Origin: an uncultured Collinsella sp.
Lineage (GTDB): Bacteria > Actinomycetota > Coriobacteriia > Coriobacteriales > Coriobacteriaceae
DNA: 64,000 nucleotides
Reading direction: 5' to 3'
Assembly: GCA_900758845.1 (NCBI GenBank)
Contig: CAAESW010000045.1
Location: 1-64,000 of the forward strand
Shown here: positions 41,345 to 50,543 of the stretch, piece by piece
How positions within the stretch are numbered: the first letter of the stretch is position 1
Layout: each line of letters begins with the position of its first letter
Program-made: the position numbers and the translations under genes
Notes under the pieces: model-generated
What the model saw: only the letters and a program-made list of their open reading frames with translations
What the model was told of the DNA's origin: nothing
Databases searched by the model: none

Positions 41345-43894
41345 ATGTTTACTCCGCTTATCACTCATGATCTGGACGGCGCCGCGCTGGCGGCGCCCGT
41401 TGATGCTGCCCGTCGTAATGGCGCTGCATACAAGACGCGCACGATCGACGACCTTCGCATTAAGGACGATCGCCTGCGCGCCGCTATCGGGGGCACGGGA
41501 CACCTGCTGTTCGACGGCGGCATGGGCACCATGCTGCAGGCCGCCGGCATGAAGGCAGGCGCCCTGCCCGAACTGCTCAATTTTGAGGAGCCTCAGGTCA
41601 TCACCGATATCCAGCGTCAGTACGTCGAGGCCGGCTGCGACGTGATCACCGCCAACACCTTTGGCGCCAACGCCCACAAGCTCGACGGCGCCGCCACCGT
41701 GGCAGACGTCTTTGCCGCGGCAGTCACCTGCGCCCGCGAGGCCGGCGCCCGCTACGTTGCCGGCGATATCGGCCCCATCGGCGCCCTGCTGCGCCCCTTG
41801 GGTACCCTCAGCTTCGACGAGGCCTATGACCTCTTTGCCGAGGAGGTGCGCGCCGGCGTCGATGCGGGCGTGGACCTCTTTATTATCGAGACCATGACCG
41901 ACCTTGCCGAGATCAAGGCCGCCGTCCTCGCCTGCCGCGAGAATTCCGACCTGCCCGTCTTTGCCACCATGACCTTTGAGGAAGACGGTCGCACCTTCTT
42001 GGGCACGAGCCCCGAGGTCGCCGCCATCACCCTCGACGCCATCGGCGCCGACGTCCTGGGCATCAACTGCAGCCAGGGCCCGGCCGAGCTCCGAGGACTC
42101 GCCGCGCGTATGCTCACCGTCACCGACAAGCCCGTTATGGTGCAGGCCAATGCGGGACTGCCCCGCGTGGACGATGACGGCAATACCGTCTTTGATATCC
42201 AGGCACCCGAATACGCCGAGGCCGTCGCCGGCATGATTGAGGACGGCGTGAGCGTCGTGGGCGGTTGCTGCGGCACCACGCCGACGCACATGGCGGCACT
42301 TCGCACCCTCATCGACAACCACACGCCCAGCCCGCGTCACCGCAAACCCAGCATGTCGGCCACGAGCGCCCAGACGGTCGTGGACCTCCCCTGCGACGGC
42401 CACAAGATCGCCGTCATCGGCGAGCGCATCAACCCCACCGGCAAAAAGCGCCTGCAGCAGGCCCTACGCGACGGTGACCTGGACTACGTCGTGAGCCAGG
42501 GCATCAGCCAGCAGGAGCAGGGCGCCGACATCCTGGACGTCAACGTGGGCCTGCCCGAGATCGACGAGGTCAAGGTCATCCAGCAGGCCACCGAGCAGCT
42601 CCAGGGCTCCACGCTGCTGCCGCTGCAGATCGACTCCACCGACCCCGCAGCCGTCGAGGCCGCCGTGCGCCGCTACGCCGGCAAGCCCATCATCAACTCG
42701 GTCAATGGCAAACAACAGATCATGGATGAGATCTTTCCGCTGGTGGCCCACTACGGCACCAACGTCGTCGGCCTTACGCTCGACGAGGGCGGCATCCCCG
42801 ATACCGCCGAGGCCCGCTTCGCCATCGCCGAGCGCATCGTGGCCGAGGCCGCCCATTACGGCATCGGCCCGGACCGCATCCTCATCGACTGCCTGGTCAT
42901 GACCGCCTCGACCAACCAGCGCCAGGCTGAGCAGATTCTACGTGCCATGTCTCTGTGCAAGGAGCGCCTGGGCGTCAAGTGCGCACTCGGCGTATCGAAC
43001 ATCAGCTTTGGCCTGCCCGCGCGGCCGCTGCTGGGCTCGGTCTTTTTGGCCGCCGCCTTTGGTGCAGGTCTGGATGCCCCCATCATGAACCCGGGTTCCA
43101 AGCGCTTTATGGATACCGTCTACAGCTATCGCGTCCTGAGCGTTGAGGACGAGGGCTCGACCGGATACATCGAGCGCTACGCCGGCTGGACCGATCCGTA
43201 CAAGATCGCCGCGAACCCGGCGGCGGCTCAGGCAGTATCGACCGACACTGTGCCCGCTGCTGGCACCGACGGCAACGACGACCCCATCCGCCACATGGTC
43301 GTCTCGGGCCGCAAGGGCGAAATCGCGGCCGAGACCGAGCGTCTGCTGGCAGATCACGACGCCATGGACCTCATCAACAACCACTTTATCCCCGCCCTCG
43401 ACGAGGTTGGCGTCCTCTTTGACCAGGGCAAGTTCTTCTTGCCGCAGCTCATGGCCTCGGCCGAAGCCGCACGCGTGGGCTTCGACACCATCAAGCGCCT
43501 GATGCCCGCCGGCGAGATTGCCGACAAGGGTAAGATCTGCGTGGCCACCGTTAAAGGTGACATCCACGATATCGGTAAGAACATCGTTAAGATGCTGCTC
43601 GATAACTACGGCTATACCGTCTTTGATCTGGGTCGCGACGTCGATCCGCAGGAGGTGCTCAAGACCGTCAAGGAGCGCGACATTAAGCTCGTCGGCCTTT
43701 CGGCGCTTATGACCACCACGGTCGTCGCCATGGAGGAGACCATCAAGCTACTTCATGCCGAGGTCCCAGGCGTCAAGATCATCGTGGGCGGCGCCGTGCT
43801 CACCCCCGAATACGCCAAGCAGATCGGCGCGGACTACTACGCCAAGGACGCCGCCGAGAGCGCGCGCATCGCCGAAGAGGTCTTTGGGCAGTAA
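41345..43894 (+). CDS. metH: Cobalamin-dependent methionine synthase without activation domain
   Basis: This 849-aa enzyme transfers methyl from methyl-THF through cobalamin to homocysteine. The homocysteine domain (about aa 45-330) has zinc ligands in INCSQGP and GGCCGTTP. The pterin-binding domain (about 345-610) has GERINPTGKKRL. The cap and B12-binding domains (about 650-849) have the cobalamin motif GDIHDIGKNI. The usual ~330-aa activation domain is missing; the preceding gene supplies a homologue. The ribosome site AGGAGCC precedes ATG 41345. Confidence 0.97.
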   Translation: MFTPLITHDLDGAALAAPVDAARRNGAAYKTRTIDDLRIKDDRLRAAIGGTGHLLFDGGMGTMLQAAGMKAGALPELLNFEEPQVITDIQRQYVEAGCDVITANTFGANAHKLDGAATVADVFAAAVTCAREAGARYVAGDIGPIGALLRPLGTLSFDEAYDLFAEEVRAGVDAGVDLFIIETMTDLAEIKAAVLACRENSDLPVFATMTFEEDGRTFLGTSPEVAAITLDAIGADVLGINCSQGPAELRGLAARMLTVTDKPVMVQANAGLPRVDDDGNTVFDIQAPEYAEAVAGMIEDGVSVVGGCCGTTPTHMAALRTLIDNHTPSPRHRKPSMSATSAQTVVDLPCDGHKIAVIGERINPTGKKRLQQALRDGDLDYVVSQGISQQEQGADILDVNVGLPEIDEVKVIQQATEQLQGSTLLPLQIDSTDPAAVEAAVRRYAGKPIINSVNGKQQIMDEIFPLVAHYGTNVVGLTLDEGGIPDTAEARFAIAERIVAEAAHYGIGPDRILIDCLVMTASTNQRQAEQILRAMSLCKERLGVKCALGVSNISFGLPARPLLGSVFLAAAFGAGLDAPIMNPGSKRFMDTVYSYRVLSVEDEGSTGYIERYAGWTDPYKIAANPAAAQAVSTDTVPAAGTDGNDDPIRHMVVSGRKGEIAAETERLLADHDAMDLINNHFIPALDEVGVLFDQGKFFLPQLMASAEAARVGFDTIKRLMPAGEIADKGKICVATVKGDIHDIGKNIVKMLLDNYGYTVFDLGRDVDPQEVLKTVKERDIKLVGLSALMTTTVVAMEETIKLLHAEVPGVKIIVGGAVLTPEYAKQIGADYYAKDAAESARIAEEVFGQ

Positions 43895-43919
43895 CACAAC
43901 GGAAACAACCGAGCACCAA

Positions 43920-43957
43920 AACGTGCCGCACGCGCCACTTGGCACGTGCGGCACGTT
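43920..43957. repeat. Hairpin after metH
   Basis: Perfect 12-bp arms AACGTGCCGCAC / GTGCGGCACGTT with a 14-base spacer. No T run follows, so it may be an inefficient terminator or an operator ahead of the UPF0210 gene. Confidence 0.6.
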
Positions 43958-44002
43958 AGAATAGATAAGACTATGCTCGTTTTGGCAGATAGGAGCGCAA
44001 GG

Positions 44003-45367
44003 ATGGCGATCACGCCCGCAGAAATCGCGGAAACCCGCGGCATGGTTGAGGAGCAGAACCTCGACATCAGGACCATCACCATGGGTGTTTCGCTCATGGG
44101 TTGCGGCGACGAGAACCTCGACCGCATGTGCACGAAGATCTACGACCACGTGACGCACACGGCTGAGCACCTGGTCGAGACCGCCGAGAACCTCGAGCGC
44201 GAGTACGGTATCCCCATCGTCAACAAGCGCGTCTCCGTCACCCCGGTGGCGCAGATCGCCGCGTGCTGCAAGGATGAGGACCTCACCCCCATCGCGCATG
44301 CCCTCGACCGCGCGGCCGAGACGCTCGGCATCGATTACCTGGGTGGCTTCTCCGCACTCGTTCAGAAGGGCATCGGCGACGCCGACCGCCGCGTCATCCA
44401 GTCCATCCCGCAGGCGCTCGCCACCACGAGCCGCGTCTGCTCCAGCGTCAACGTCGCCAGTCTGCGTGCCGGCATCAACATGGACGCCGTACTCATGGCT
44501 GCGCAGACCATCATCGACGCCGCTAAGCTCACGGCCGACCAGGACTCCGTCGGCGCTTCCAAGTTTGTCTGCTTTGCCAATATGGTCGAGGACTCCCCGT
44601 TTATGGCGGGCGCCGTCCACGGCGGTGGCGAGGCCGACGCCGTCATCAACGTAGGCGTTTCGGGCCCCGGCGTTATGGCCGCAGCCCTGGAGACGCTGCC
44701 CGATTCCGCATCGATGATGGAAGTCGCCGAAAAGATTAAGCAGACCGCCTTTAAGATCACCCGCGCCGGGGAGCTCATGAGCCGCGAGGCCGCCCATCGC
44801 CTGGGTGTCGAGAAGGGCATTGTCGACCTGTCGCTGGCTCCCACGCCTGCCATCGGCGACTCCGTTGCCCGCATCCTCGAGATCATCGGTGTTGGCACCT
44901 GCGGTGGCCCGGGCACGACCTGCGCGCTCGCCATGCTCAACGATGCCGTCAAGAAGGGCGGCGTCATGGCCAGCTCCAGCGTGGGTGGTCTCTCCGGCGC
45001 CTTTATCCCCGTGTCCGAGGATGCCGGCATGATCGCCGCCGTCGAGGCCGGCGCGCTTTCGCTCGAGAAGCTCGAGGCCATGACCTGCGTGTGCTCCGTC
45101 GGCCTGGACATGATCGCCATCCCCGGCGACACCCCGGTCGAGACCATCGCCGGCATCATCGCCGACGAGATGGCTATCGGCGTCATCAACAACAAGACCA
45201 CGGCCGTCCGCGTGATTCCCGCCATCGGCAAAGGCGTGGGCGACTGCGTTGAGTACGGCGGCCTGTTCGGCCGTGCGCCCATCATGCCGGTGAACCCCAA
45301 CGCCGGCACCGTGCTTGCCCACCGCGGCGGACGCTTCCCGGCACCGCTGAACTCGCTCAAGAACTAG
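44003..45367 (+). CDS. UPF0210 (DUF711) family protein
   Basis: This 454-aa protein closely follows the UPF0210/PFL family throughout: MAITPAEIAETRGMVEEQNL start, ITMGVSLMGC, GAVHGGGEADAVINVGVSGPGV, CGGPGTTCALAMLNDAVKKGG and NNKTTAVRVIPA. The family adopts a fold related to pyruvate-formate lyase-like enzymes; the activity is not established. It usually follows a small ACT-domain gene (UPF0237), which is absent here. The start at 44003 follows TAGGAG; an upstream in-frame extension is not conserved. Confidence 0.93.
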   Translation: MAITPAEIAETRGMVEEQNLDIRTITMGVSLMGCGDENLDRMCTKIYDHVTHTAEHLVETAENLEREYGIPIVNKRVSVTPVAQIAACCKDEDLTPIAHALDRAAETLGIDYLGGFSALVQKGIGDADRRVIQSIPQALATTSRVCSSVNVASLRAGINMDAVLMAAQTIIDAAKLTADQDSVGASKFVCFANMVEDSPFMAGAVHGGGEADAVINVGVSGPGVMAAALETLPDSASMMEVAEKIKQTAFKITRAGELMSREAAHRLGVEKGIVDLSLAPTPAIGDSVARILEIIGVGTCGGPGTTCALAMLNDAVKKGGVMASSSVGGLSGAFIPVSEDAGMIAAVEAGALSLEKLEAMTCVCSVGLDMIAIPGDTPVETIAGIIADEMAIGVINNKTTAVRVIPAIGKGVGDCVEYGGLFGRAPIMPVNPNAGTVLAHRGGRFPAPLNSLKN

Positions 45368-45384
45368 CTGAGGGGTTCGAGCGA

Positions 45385-45518
45385 GGAGCCCCGGGGAGGG
45401 CAAATATATAAGATCGCCTGCTCGGACAGTCCTGACTCGCACGGAGAGCACATTAAGTGCTCTCCGGCTCGTGCGGAACTCGCGATCGACCTTATATATT
45501 TGCCCTCCCCGGGGCTCC
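45385..45518. repeat. 134-bp nested palindrome with perfect 28-bp outer arms
   Basis: The outer arms 45385-45412 and 45491-45518 are perfect inverted copies, from GGAGCCCCGGGGAGGG through CAAATATATAAG. Inside, CGGAGAGCAC (45442-45451) and GTGCTCTCCG (45457-45466) form a second stem around ATTAA. The block lies between the UPF0210 and methyltransferase genes and contains no ORF. The whole could fold as a long two-stage hairpin in RNA or extrude as a cruciform. Confidence 0.88.
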
Positions 45519-45684
45519 CGCACAACGGGACCTCAGTTGGGTTCTATCCCGTATGGCAGTCGCTTCGCTCCTGCCCGCCTTGGTTGTGAGGGCGGTTTGG
45601 CGTTGGATCGGTTCTTTCTGATATATGCTGGTTGCGGCTCTTCTTTTGGGAGGAGTCGCCTTTTTGTTGCTAGGAGGTTGGCCC

Positions 45685-46572
45685 GTGGCTGATGATTTGA
45701 TTCGTTCTGAGCTACTTTCTGCGGATTGGAATGGCGAATGGATGCGTCTGCAAGCTGGTCGGCGACGGGCTGATGATTCTTTTGAGTGGGATAAAAGGGC
45801 TCGGCATTTTCGGCCGTTGGAGACTGCCCCTTATGCTCAGGATTTTATAAAGCTGTTGGCGCTTGAGCCCGGCGAGTCGGTGCTCGATATGGGGTGCGGG
45901 GCTGGGTCGATTGCTATTCCGCTTGCTCAGGCTGGGCATTCCGTGATTGCCGCCGATTTCTCCCCCGCCATGCTGGGCACGCTTGATGCCGGCATTGAGT
46001 ACTATGGGCTCGAGGATCGCATTACACCGCTTGAGCTTGCTTGGGATGATGATTGGGATTTGGTTGGACCGGTCGCGAAAGCGGTGGATGTTGCCTTTGC
46101 CAGTCGGTCAGTTACGACGACCAATCTAAAAGGTGCGCTTGCCAAGCTTGATCGTACGGCTCGTCGGCGTTGTGCTGTCACGATGGTCGCCAACTCCAGC
46201 CCGCGCTATGACCTGCACCTGATGAACGCCATCGGTGCCTCGGTTACCTGCAGTAATGGCTTTGTGTATGCCTTTAACATCCTTATTCAGATGGGTGCGC
46301 TGCCGCAGGTCACGTATTTTGAATCGCCCCGTCGCGACACCTTCGATAGTCTCGAGGCGGGCGTGGCGGATTTTTCCCGTATGCTCGAGCATGGCAACGA
46401 GGATAAGATCGACCGCCTGCGCGACTACATCGCTCAACACATGATTGAGAACCCCCATGCCGGTGAGCCGGGCTCCAAGGGCGTGCCGCAGGGGCGCTAT
46501 ATGCTCGACCACGTCCGCAAAGTCCGTTGGGCGTTTATTGCATGGGAGCCGGTCTCTGCGCCCAGCTCATAG
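45685..46572 (+). CDS. Class I SAM-dependent methyltransferase
   Basis: This 295-aa protein has motif I VLDMGCGAGSIAIPLA (about aa 70-85), followed by a post-I acidic end of strand two (VIAADFSPAML), the standard Rossmann-like SAM fold. GTG 45685 is chosen as the start because AGGAGG lies seven bases upstream; the ATG at 45625 would add an odd hydrophobic leader with no ribosome site. Codon use is noticeably richer in T and A (GATTTGATTCGTTCT) than in the flanking genes, suggesting separate acquisition. The substrate is unknown. It lies next to the nested palindrome. Confidence 0.85.
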   Translation: MADDLIRSELLSADWNGEWMRLQAGRRRADDSFEWDKRARHFRPLETAPYAQDFIKLLALEPGESVLDMGCGAGSIAIPLAQAGHSVIAADFSPAMLGTLDAGIEYYGLEDRITPLELAWDDDWDLVGPVAKAVDVAFASRSVTTTNLKGALAKLDRTARRRCAVTMVANSSPRYDLHLMNAIGASVTCSNGFVYAFNILIQMGALPQVTYFESPRRDTFDSLEAGVADFSRMLEHGNEDKIDRLRDYIAQHMIENPHAGEPGSKGVPQGRYMLDHVRKVRWAFIAWEPVSAPSS

Positions 46573-46731
46573 CCCGTTCGCAGCCCGCGCCGCCCACTCA
46601 CTCGGCATCCGCATTCTTTTTGAACTGGGCAAACACGCCCCACACCGCGCCGTTCCTGCGCTATCGTGGGACAGCTCACGTAGATTAAGGCCCCATCGTA
46701 GGGCGCCCCATAACATAGAAAGCGAGAACCC

Positions 46732-47031
46732 ATGGCACTGACAGGAGCCCAGGTCAAGCAGCTTCGCAGCATGGCCCATCACCTCAACCCCGCCATCATC
46801 ATCGGCAAGTCCGACATCAACGAGGGCACCGTCGAGCAGACGGTCGCCTACCTGGAGAAGCACGAGCTCGTTAAGTGCTCCGTACTCGATGGTTCCAGCC
46901 TTTCCGCCCGCGAGGCCGCCGAAGAGCTCGCCGACCGCTGCCATGCCGAGGTCGTCCAGGTTATCGGCCGCAAGTTCTCGCTGTATCGCGAGTCCTCGCG
47001 CAAGGACATCGAGAAGATTAAGCTCGTCTAA
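46732..47031 (+). CDS. yhbY: YhbY-type CRM-domain RNA-binding protein
   Basis: This 99-aa protein is a single CRM domain: LTGAQVKQLRSMAHHLNPAIIIGKSDINEG at the start (with the conserved GK-x-x-hydrophobic loop) and GRKFSLYRESS near the end. YhbY binds pre-50S ribosomal subunits. A strong terminator follows directly. Confidence 0.95.
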   Translation: MALTGAQVKQLRSMAHHLNPAIIIGKSDINEGTVEQTVAYLEKHELVKCSVLDGSSLSAREAAEELADRCHAEVVQVIGRKFSLYRESSRKDIEKIKLV

Positions 47032-47070
47032 GAGCCAACGATCCGACGAGCCAATATACATCAAGCTTGC

Positions 47071-47101
47071 GAGCGTCCGAGCAATTCGGACGCTCTTTTT
47101 T
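47071..47101 (+). terminator. Terminator after yhbY
   Basis: Perfect 10-bp stem GAGCGTCCGA / TCGGACGCTC with loop GCAAT, then TTTTTT. It touches the stop codon of the convergent regulator gene. Confidence 0.92.
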
Positions 47102-50099
47102 ATCGCTCGACGAGCACGCGGTTAAGCCTGCCCTCCACCAAGCGCTCGTATAGACGCCGCGTCTCGGGCTCGGGCACGCCATTGACCTGCTCCCTCAGGT
47201 GATGCATATGCCCACTGTACAGCTCGACGATATCGCGTCGTCGCCCCGCCGCACCGTAGACGCGCATAGCGCAACGCACCATGTCCTCGCGCGCCGTCTC
47301 TTGCCGCAGCCCCGACTCCACCAGCCATACCGCCGACTGCAGGTCGTTTTCTTCTAGGGCGGCATTCGCGCCCCGAATCATGCAGTCGATATACTTCGAT
47401 TCCATAATGCGCCGCATACGCAAAAAGTAGGTGGGATTACAGCCATTGGGAACATACAACGGGCCGGCGTAGAGCTGCTCGATCTTAAGGCACAGCTCGA
47501 TCAGATGGGGTCCGCGCGCACCCGTGCGATTTCCCAAAACTTCGCGGCTTATCTGATCAAACAACCGCACGTCGGTCTTGACGTAATCGCCGTTAAGCCC
47601 AATGCACTCGTTTTGGATCAACACACACGACTTGCCGTCCGGTGTCGGCCCCAAGGCCGAACGCAGGCGCGATATCGTCGAGTACAGATTGTTACGAGCG
47701 CTATTGAACTCGGCATGGGGCCACAGCTCCATAGCCAGCGTCTCGCGGTCGACCAGTGAATCCATGCCCAGCGCAAGCCGCTCGGCAAGCGTCGCCGCTT
47801 TCTTGCGGCGCCACATCTTATCCGTGATGGGAAACCCGTCGCGCTCGGCGCGAAACGCCCCAAACATGCGAATCTCGATATGGCCAATCACATCGACACC
47901 CTCGGCATCGTCGGCCTGGAACAGACGCTCGCCTTCGCCCTCAAAGTCGTCACGCAGCGAATACCGCGACAGCTCGCGCACCGGGAGCTTCTTTCGAATT
48001 CTAGCAGCCGGCTCGCCCAGACAATGCATCGCAAGACGCGCAAACAGCCGATACGACGGATCCAAAATCCCCGGGCGGTTCATGGACATCCAAGCTGCAA
48101 GGTCGCTATCGCGGCCCGCGGAGGCCAAATGCAGCGCCACCATCCAAGCCTCGGCACCACCGACCTGCGTCCGACTCAAATCGAGCAGCTCTGCCTCTTC
48201 GCGCACCGATACCATCGATGTATTGCGTAAGTATGCCGCGCGCTCTAGCAGCAGTGCGTTATCGCGTATGTATCCAATCGATTCCTCGGCAAGCCTGAGC
48301 ACCTGCACCGCACGGAATTTGGCATTGACCGGACGCCCCTCAGCCAGCGACTGCCAGCCTTCCAATATCAAGCCAAACAACTGGACTTGATTGTCACGCA
48401 CGCGCACGGCAAAACGGTCGAGCTCATTGAATGCCTGCTCGTCAGTCACCGGCATGCCGGAAAACAGACGCCGCGCCGATAATACCATGCGCACCCAGAT
48501 GGCGAGCGCTCGGATTCCACGCGCTTCGAGTGCCTCGAGCGTCAGGGCCATCTCGTCATCACGTTCGTCAGTCCCTGCATACGACCCATCAAATAGCTCC
48601 GTCAACATGCGGTCCGCCCGCACAAACGTCCCCGCAATATCGAGCTCACAATCGTAGGCCTTATCTGTTTTGAGCCCCGCGAGGATCTCACCACCCTTCG
48701 CCCGCTCGGTCAGTCCATGCTTTATCTCGACATGTGCGGACAGCATGTCGAGTGCGGCACAAGACGCCTCGCTATCCAACGCTGTATGGCTTGCCGGAAG
48801 CCCCAGACAACTATCTCCATAACAGGCGGCCGTAAACGCGTGCGCCACCTTCCACGACACGGGATCGAGCTCGCAAATCGCCTGCTCGCCCGCATGCTCG
48901 ATAATTGAGGCCATATACCGCGCGAGCTTTGTATTGGAGACGCTCACCGCCGCCAGATAGATGCCGAGCGCCTCGTCAGGCGTCGGCTCCGATGCCTGGC
49001 CATCTGACTCGGTCTTTCCCAGCGCCGCGCGGCAAACATCCCCTCCATGCCCCGTCAGGGCCAGATCGACCCCATACTGCCCGGCAAGCTCCAACACCGC
49101 ACTGCGGTCCAAAAACGCGTCAGCAAGGTCCATCGCGGTATCGCAGCGCCCCGCTTTAATCAATATACGCGCCGCCCGCACAACGAGTTCGGGGCGAATT
49201 TCGGCGACCAGCTTGCGCAATCGCAGACGCGCGTTGCCCTCGGTACCCAAGCAGGTAAAGCTCCGGTCTGCCGGATCAACGCCAAAAATGGGATAATCGC
49301 GGACAAGATAGGACTGGTCAATCGCCGAAAGTCTAACGCCGCAAGCCTCGAGCTCCGAAATATTGCCCTCACCCATTAAGACCATCAAGCATGCCACGCT
49401 AAACAGGGCGTTGTTCTCGAGCGACGCCAGATCAACAAGTGCCGCACCGTAGATATTGACGATCTCGTTTTCGAGCATCTGGGCAACGTCTCCCTGCCCG
49501 TATAGTCCCGACTGCATAGCCGAGACGAGCTCGGGCACGCCCTGCGTAAGCTGATAGAAGTCGAGCGATGTGCTAATCGAAAACGCCGATGCCCACGCCG
49601 AATACTCATAGGCATGTACCTTGAGCATCTGCGCGTTGACTTTAATCGAATCGCCCAGTCCATGAATCAGCTGACGATTCGAAGGACGGCAGCTCATAAA
49701 GACCCCAACCCCCATAGCACGCAGGCTTCGGATTCGGTCGATCAGCTCCTCGGTCTCGCCCTGGCTGAGGTTAGGCACGTTATCGATTGCAATCAGGGAG
49801 TGCGGCTTGTCCTTAAGCTCTTCGGTAACGACCTCGAGCTGCATAAACACCTCGCGCCCAATGGCGCGGTCTGCCTCAATGATCCGCACGGGACCTCGCG
49901 TCGGATCGTTTTTAACCTCTTGAGCATACTGCAGCAGCACCGAGGTTTTCCCAAAGCCATCAGGCGCGTAGAGGACTACGATGCCGGCCTTTCGGCCCTT
50001 GGCGATAAGTTCGTTCATCAAGCGATCGCGCCGCACCGTATAACTACTGCCCAGCGTCATAAGCTCGAGGTCGTCCGTATTACCCAAATCGTTAACCAT
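47100..50099 (-). CDS. Large ATPase regulator with C-terminal winged helix and BTAD domain
   Basis: This 999-aa protein has an N-terminal STAND/MalT-like NTPase with Walker A APDGFGKTS (about aa 45-53) and Walker B HSLIAIDNVP (about aa 100-109). A long helical (TPR-like) middle spans about aa 250-700. At the C terminus is an OmpR-type winged helix (IRMFGAFRAERDGFPI, RRKKAATLAERLAL, NNLYSTISRLRSAL, about aa 745-850), followed by a bacterial transcriptional activator domain (about 860-999). The module order resembles LuxR-type LAL regulators, but with SARP-like DNA binding at the C terminus. It likely senses a ligand and activates transcription. Inverted repeat GTATCGCT/AGCGATAC lies ~50 bases upstream of its start. 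Confidence 0.87.
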   Translation of the reverse strand: MVNDLGNTDDLELMTLGSSYTVRRDRLMNELIAKGRKAGIVVLYAPDGFGKTSVLLQYAQEVKNDPTRGPVRIIEADRAIGREVFMQLEVVTEELKDKPHSLIAIDNVPNLSQGETEELIDRIRSLRAMGVGVFMSCRPSNRQLIHGLGDSIKVNAQMLKVHAYEYSAWASAFSISTSLDFYQLTQGVPELVSAMQSGLYGQGDVAQMLENEIVNIYGAALVDLASLENNALFSVACLMVLMGEGNISELEACGVRLSAIDQSYLVRDYPIFGVDPADRSFTCLGTEGNARLRLRKLVAEIRPELVVRAARILIKAGRCDTAMDLADAFLDRSAVLELAGQYGVDLALTGHGGDVCRAALGKTESDGQASEPTPDEALGIYLAAVSVSNTKLARYMASIIEHAGEQAICELDPVSWKVAHAFTAACYGDSCLGLPASHTALDSEASCAALDMLSAHVEIKHGLTERAKGGEILAGLKTDKAYDCELDIAGTFVRADRMLTELFDGSYAGTDERDDEMALTLEALEARGIRALAIWVRMVLSARRLFSGMPVTDEQAFNELDRFAVRVRDNQVQLFGLILEGWQSLAEGRPVNAKFRAVQVLRLAEESIGYIRDNALLLERAAYLRNTSMVSVREEAELLDLSRTQVGGAEAWMVALHLASAGRDSDLAAWMSMNRPGILDPSYRLFARLAMHCLGEPAARIRKKLPVRELSRYSLRDDFEGEGERLFQADDAEGVDVIGHIEIRMFGAFRAERDGFPITDKMWRRKKAATLAERLALGMDSLVDRETLAMELWPHAEFNSARNNLYSTISRLRSALGPTPDGKSCVLIQNECIGLNGDYVKTDVRLFDQISREVLGNRTGARGPHLIELCLKIEQLYAGPLYVPNGCNPTYFLRMRRIMESKYIDCMIRGANAALEENDLQSAVWLVESGLRQETAREDMVRCAMRVYGAAGRRRDIVELYSGHMHHLREQVNGVPEPETRRLYERLVEGRLNRVLVER

Positions 50100-50483
50100 G
50101 CCCGCTCCTCAACTCGACCACATGGACACCGTAACGCTAGACCATATGTATCGCTAGATGAATAGAGCGATACTACGGTTTAGGATGTTTGTTGGTACGC
50201 AAATGGCAAGTTTTTGTTCAGCGTGGTCCGATTGAAACTTATCCCCCAACCAATCAGTCTTTGCGCAGGTCAATGCGCTTGTCAGCTTGTCCCATCCTTT
50301 GGCAGTGTACCTCAAATGAGCGCTGTTCAATTGTGTTGCGCAACTCACCTAACGCCAGCTACCGTCTACGACCTTTTCATAGCATTTATGCATAGTATCT
50401 GTTATGGAATGAATCATGCTGCATCAGACGCACCCGTCCAGTTCGCGGCCAGATTTTCGTCAAGCACACGGCGCACGCTCAGC
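50100..50483. other. Intergenic region with a candidate operator
   Basis: Upstream of the large regulator, GTATCGCT and AGCGATAC (50148-50155 and 50166-50173, 10-base spacer) form an inverted repeat that could be an autoregulatory site. The rest of the ~380 bases shows no gene with a ribosome site and no RNA gene that I can recognise. Confidence 0.5.
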
Positions 50484-50511
50484 AAAAAGGCCCCCGCAAA
50501 GCGGAGGCCTT
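50484..50511 (-). terminator. Terminator downstream of nagB
   Basis: Stem AAGGCCTCCGC / GCGGGGGCCTT (one mismatch) with loop TTT, then TTT on the minus strand. Confidence 0.85.
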
Positions 50512-50543
50512 CGGCAAAGCTATGTCGAGGTGATAGGCTATCG

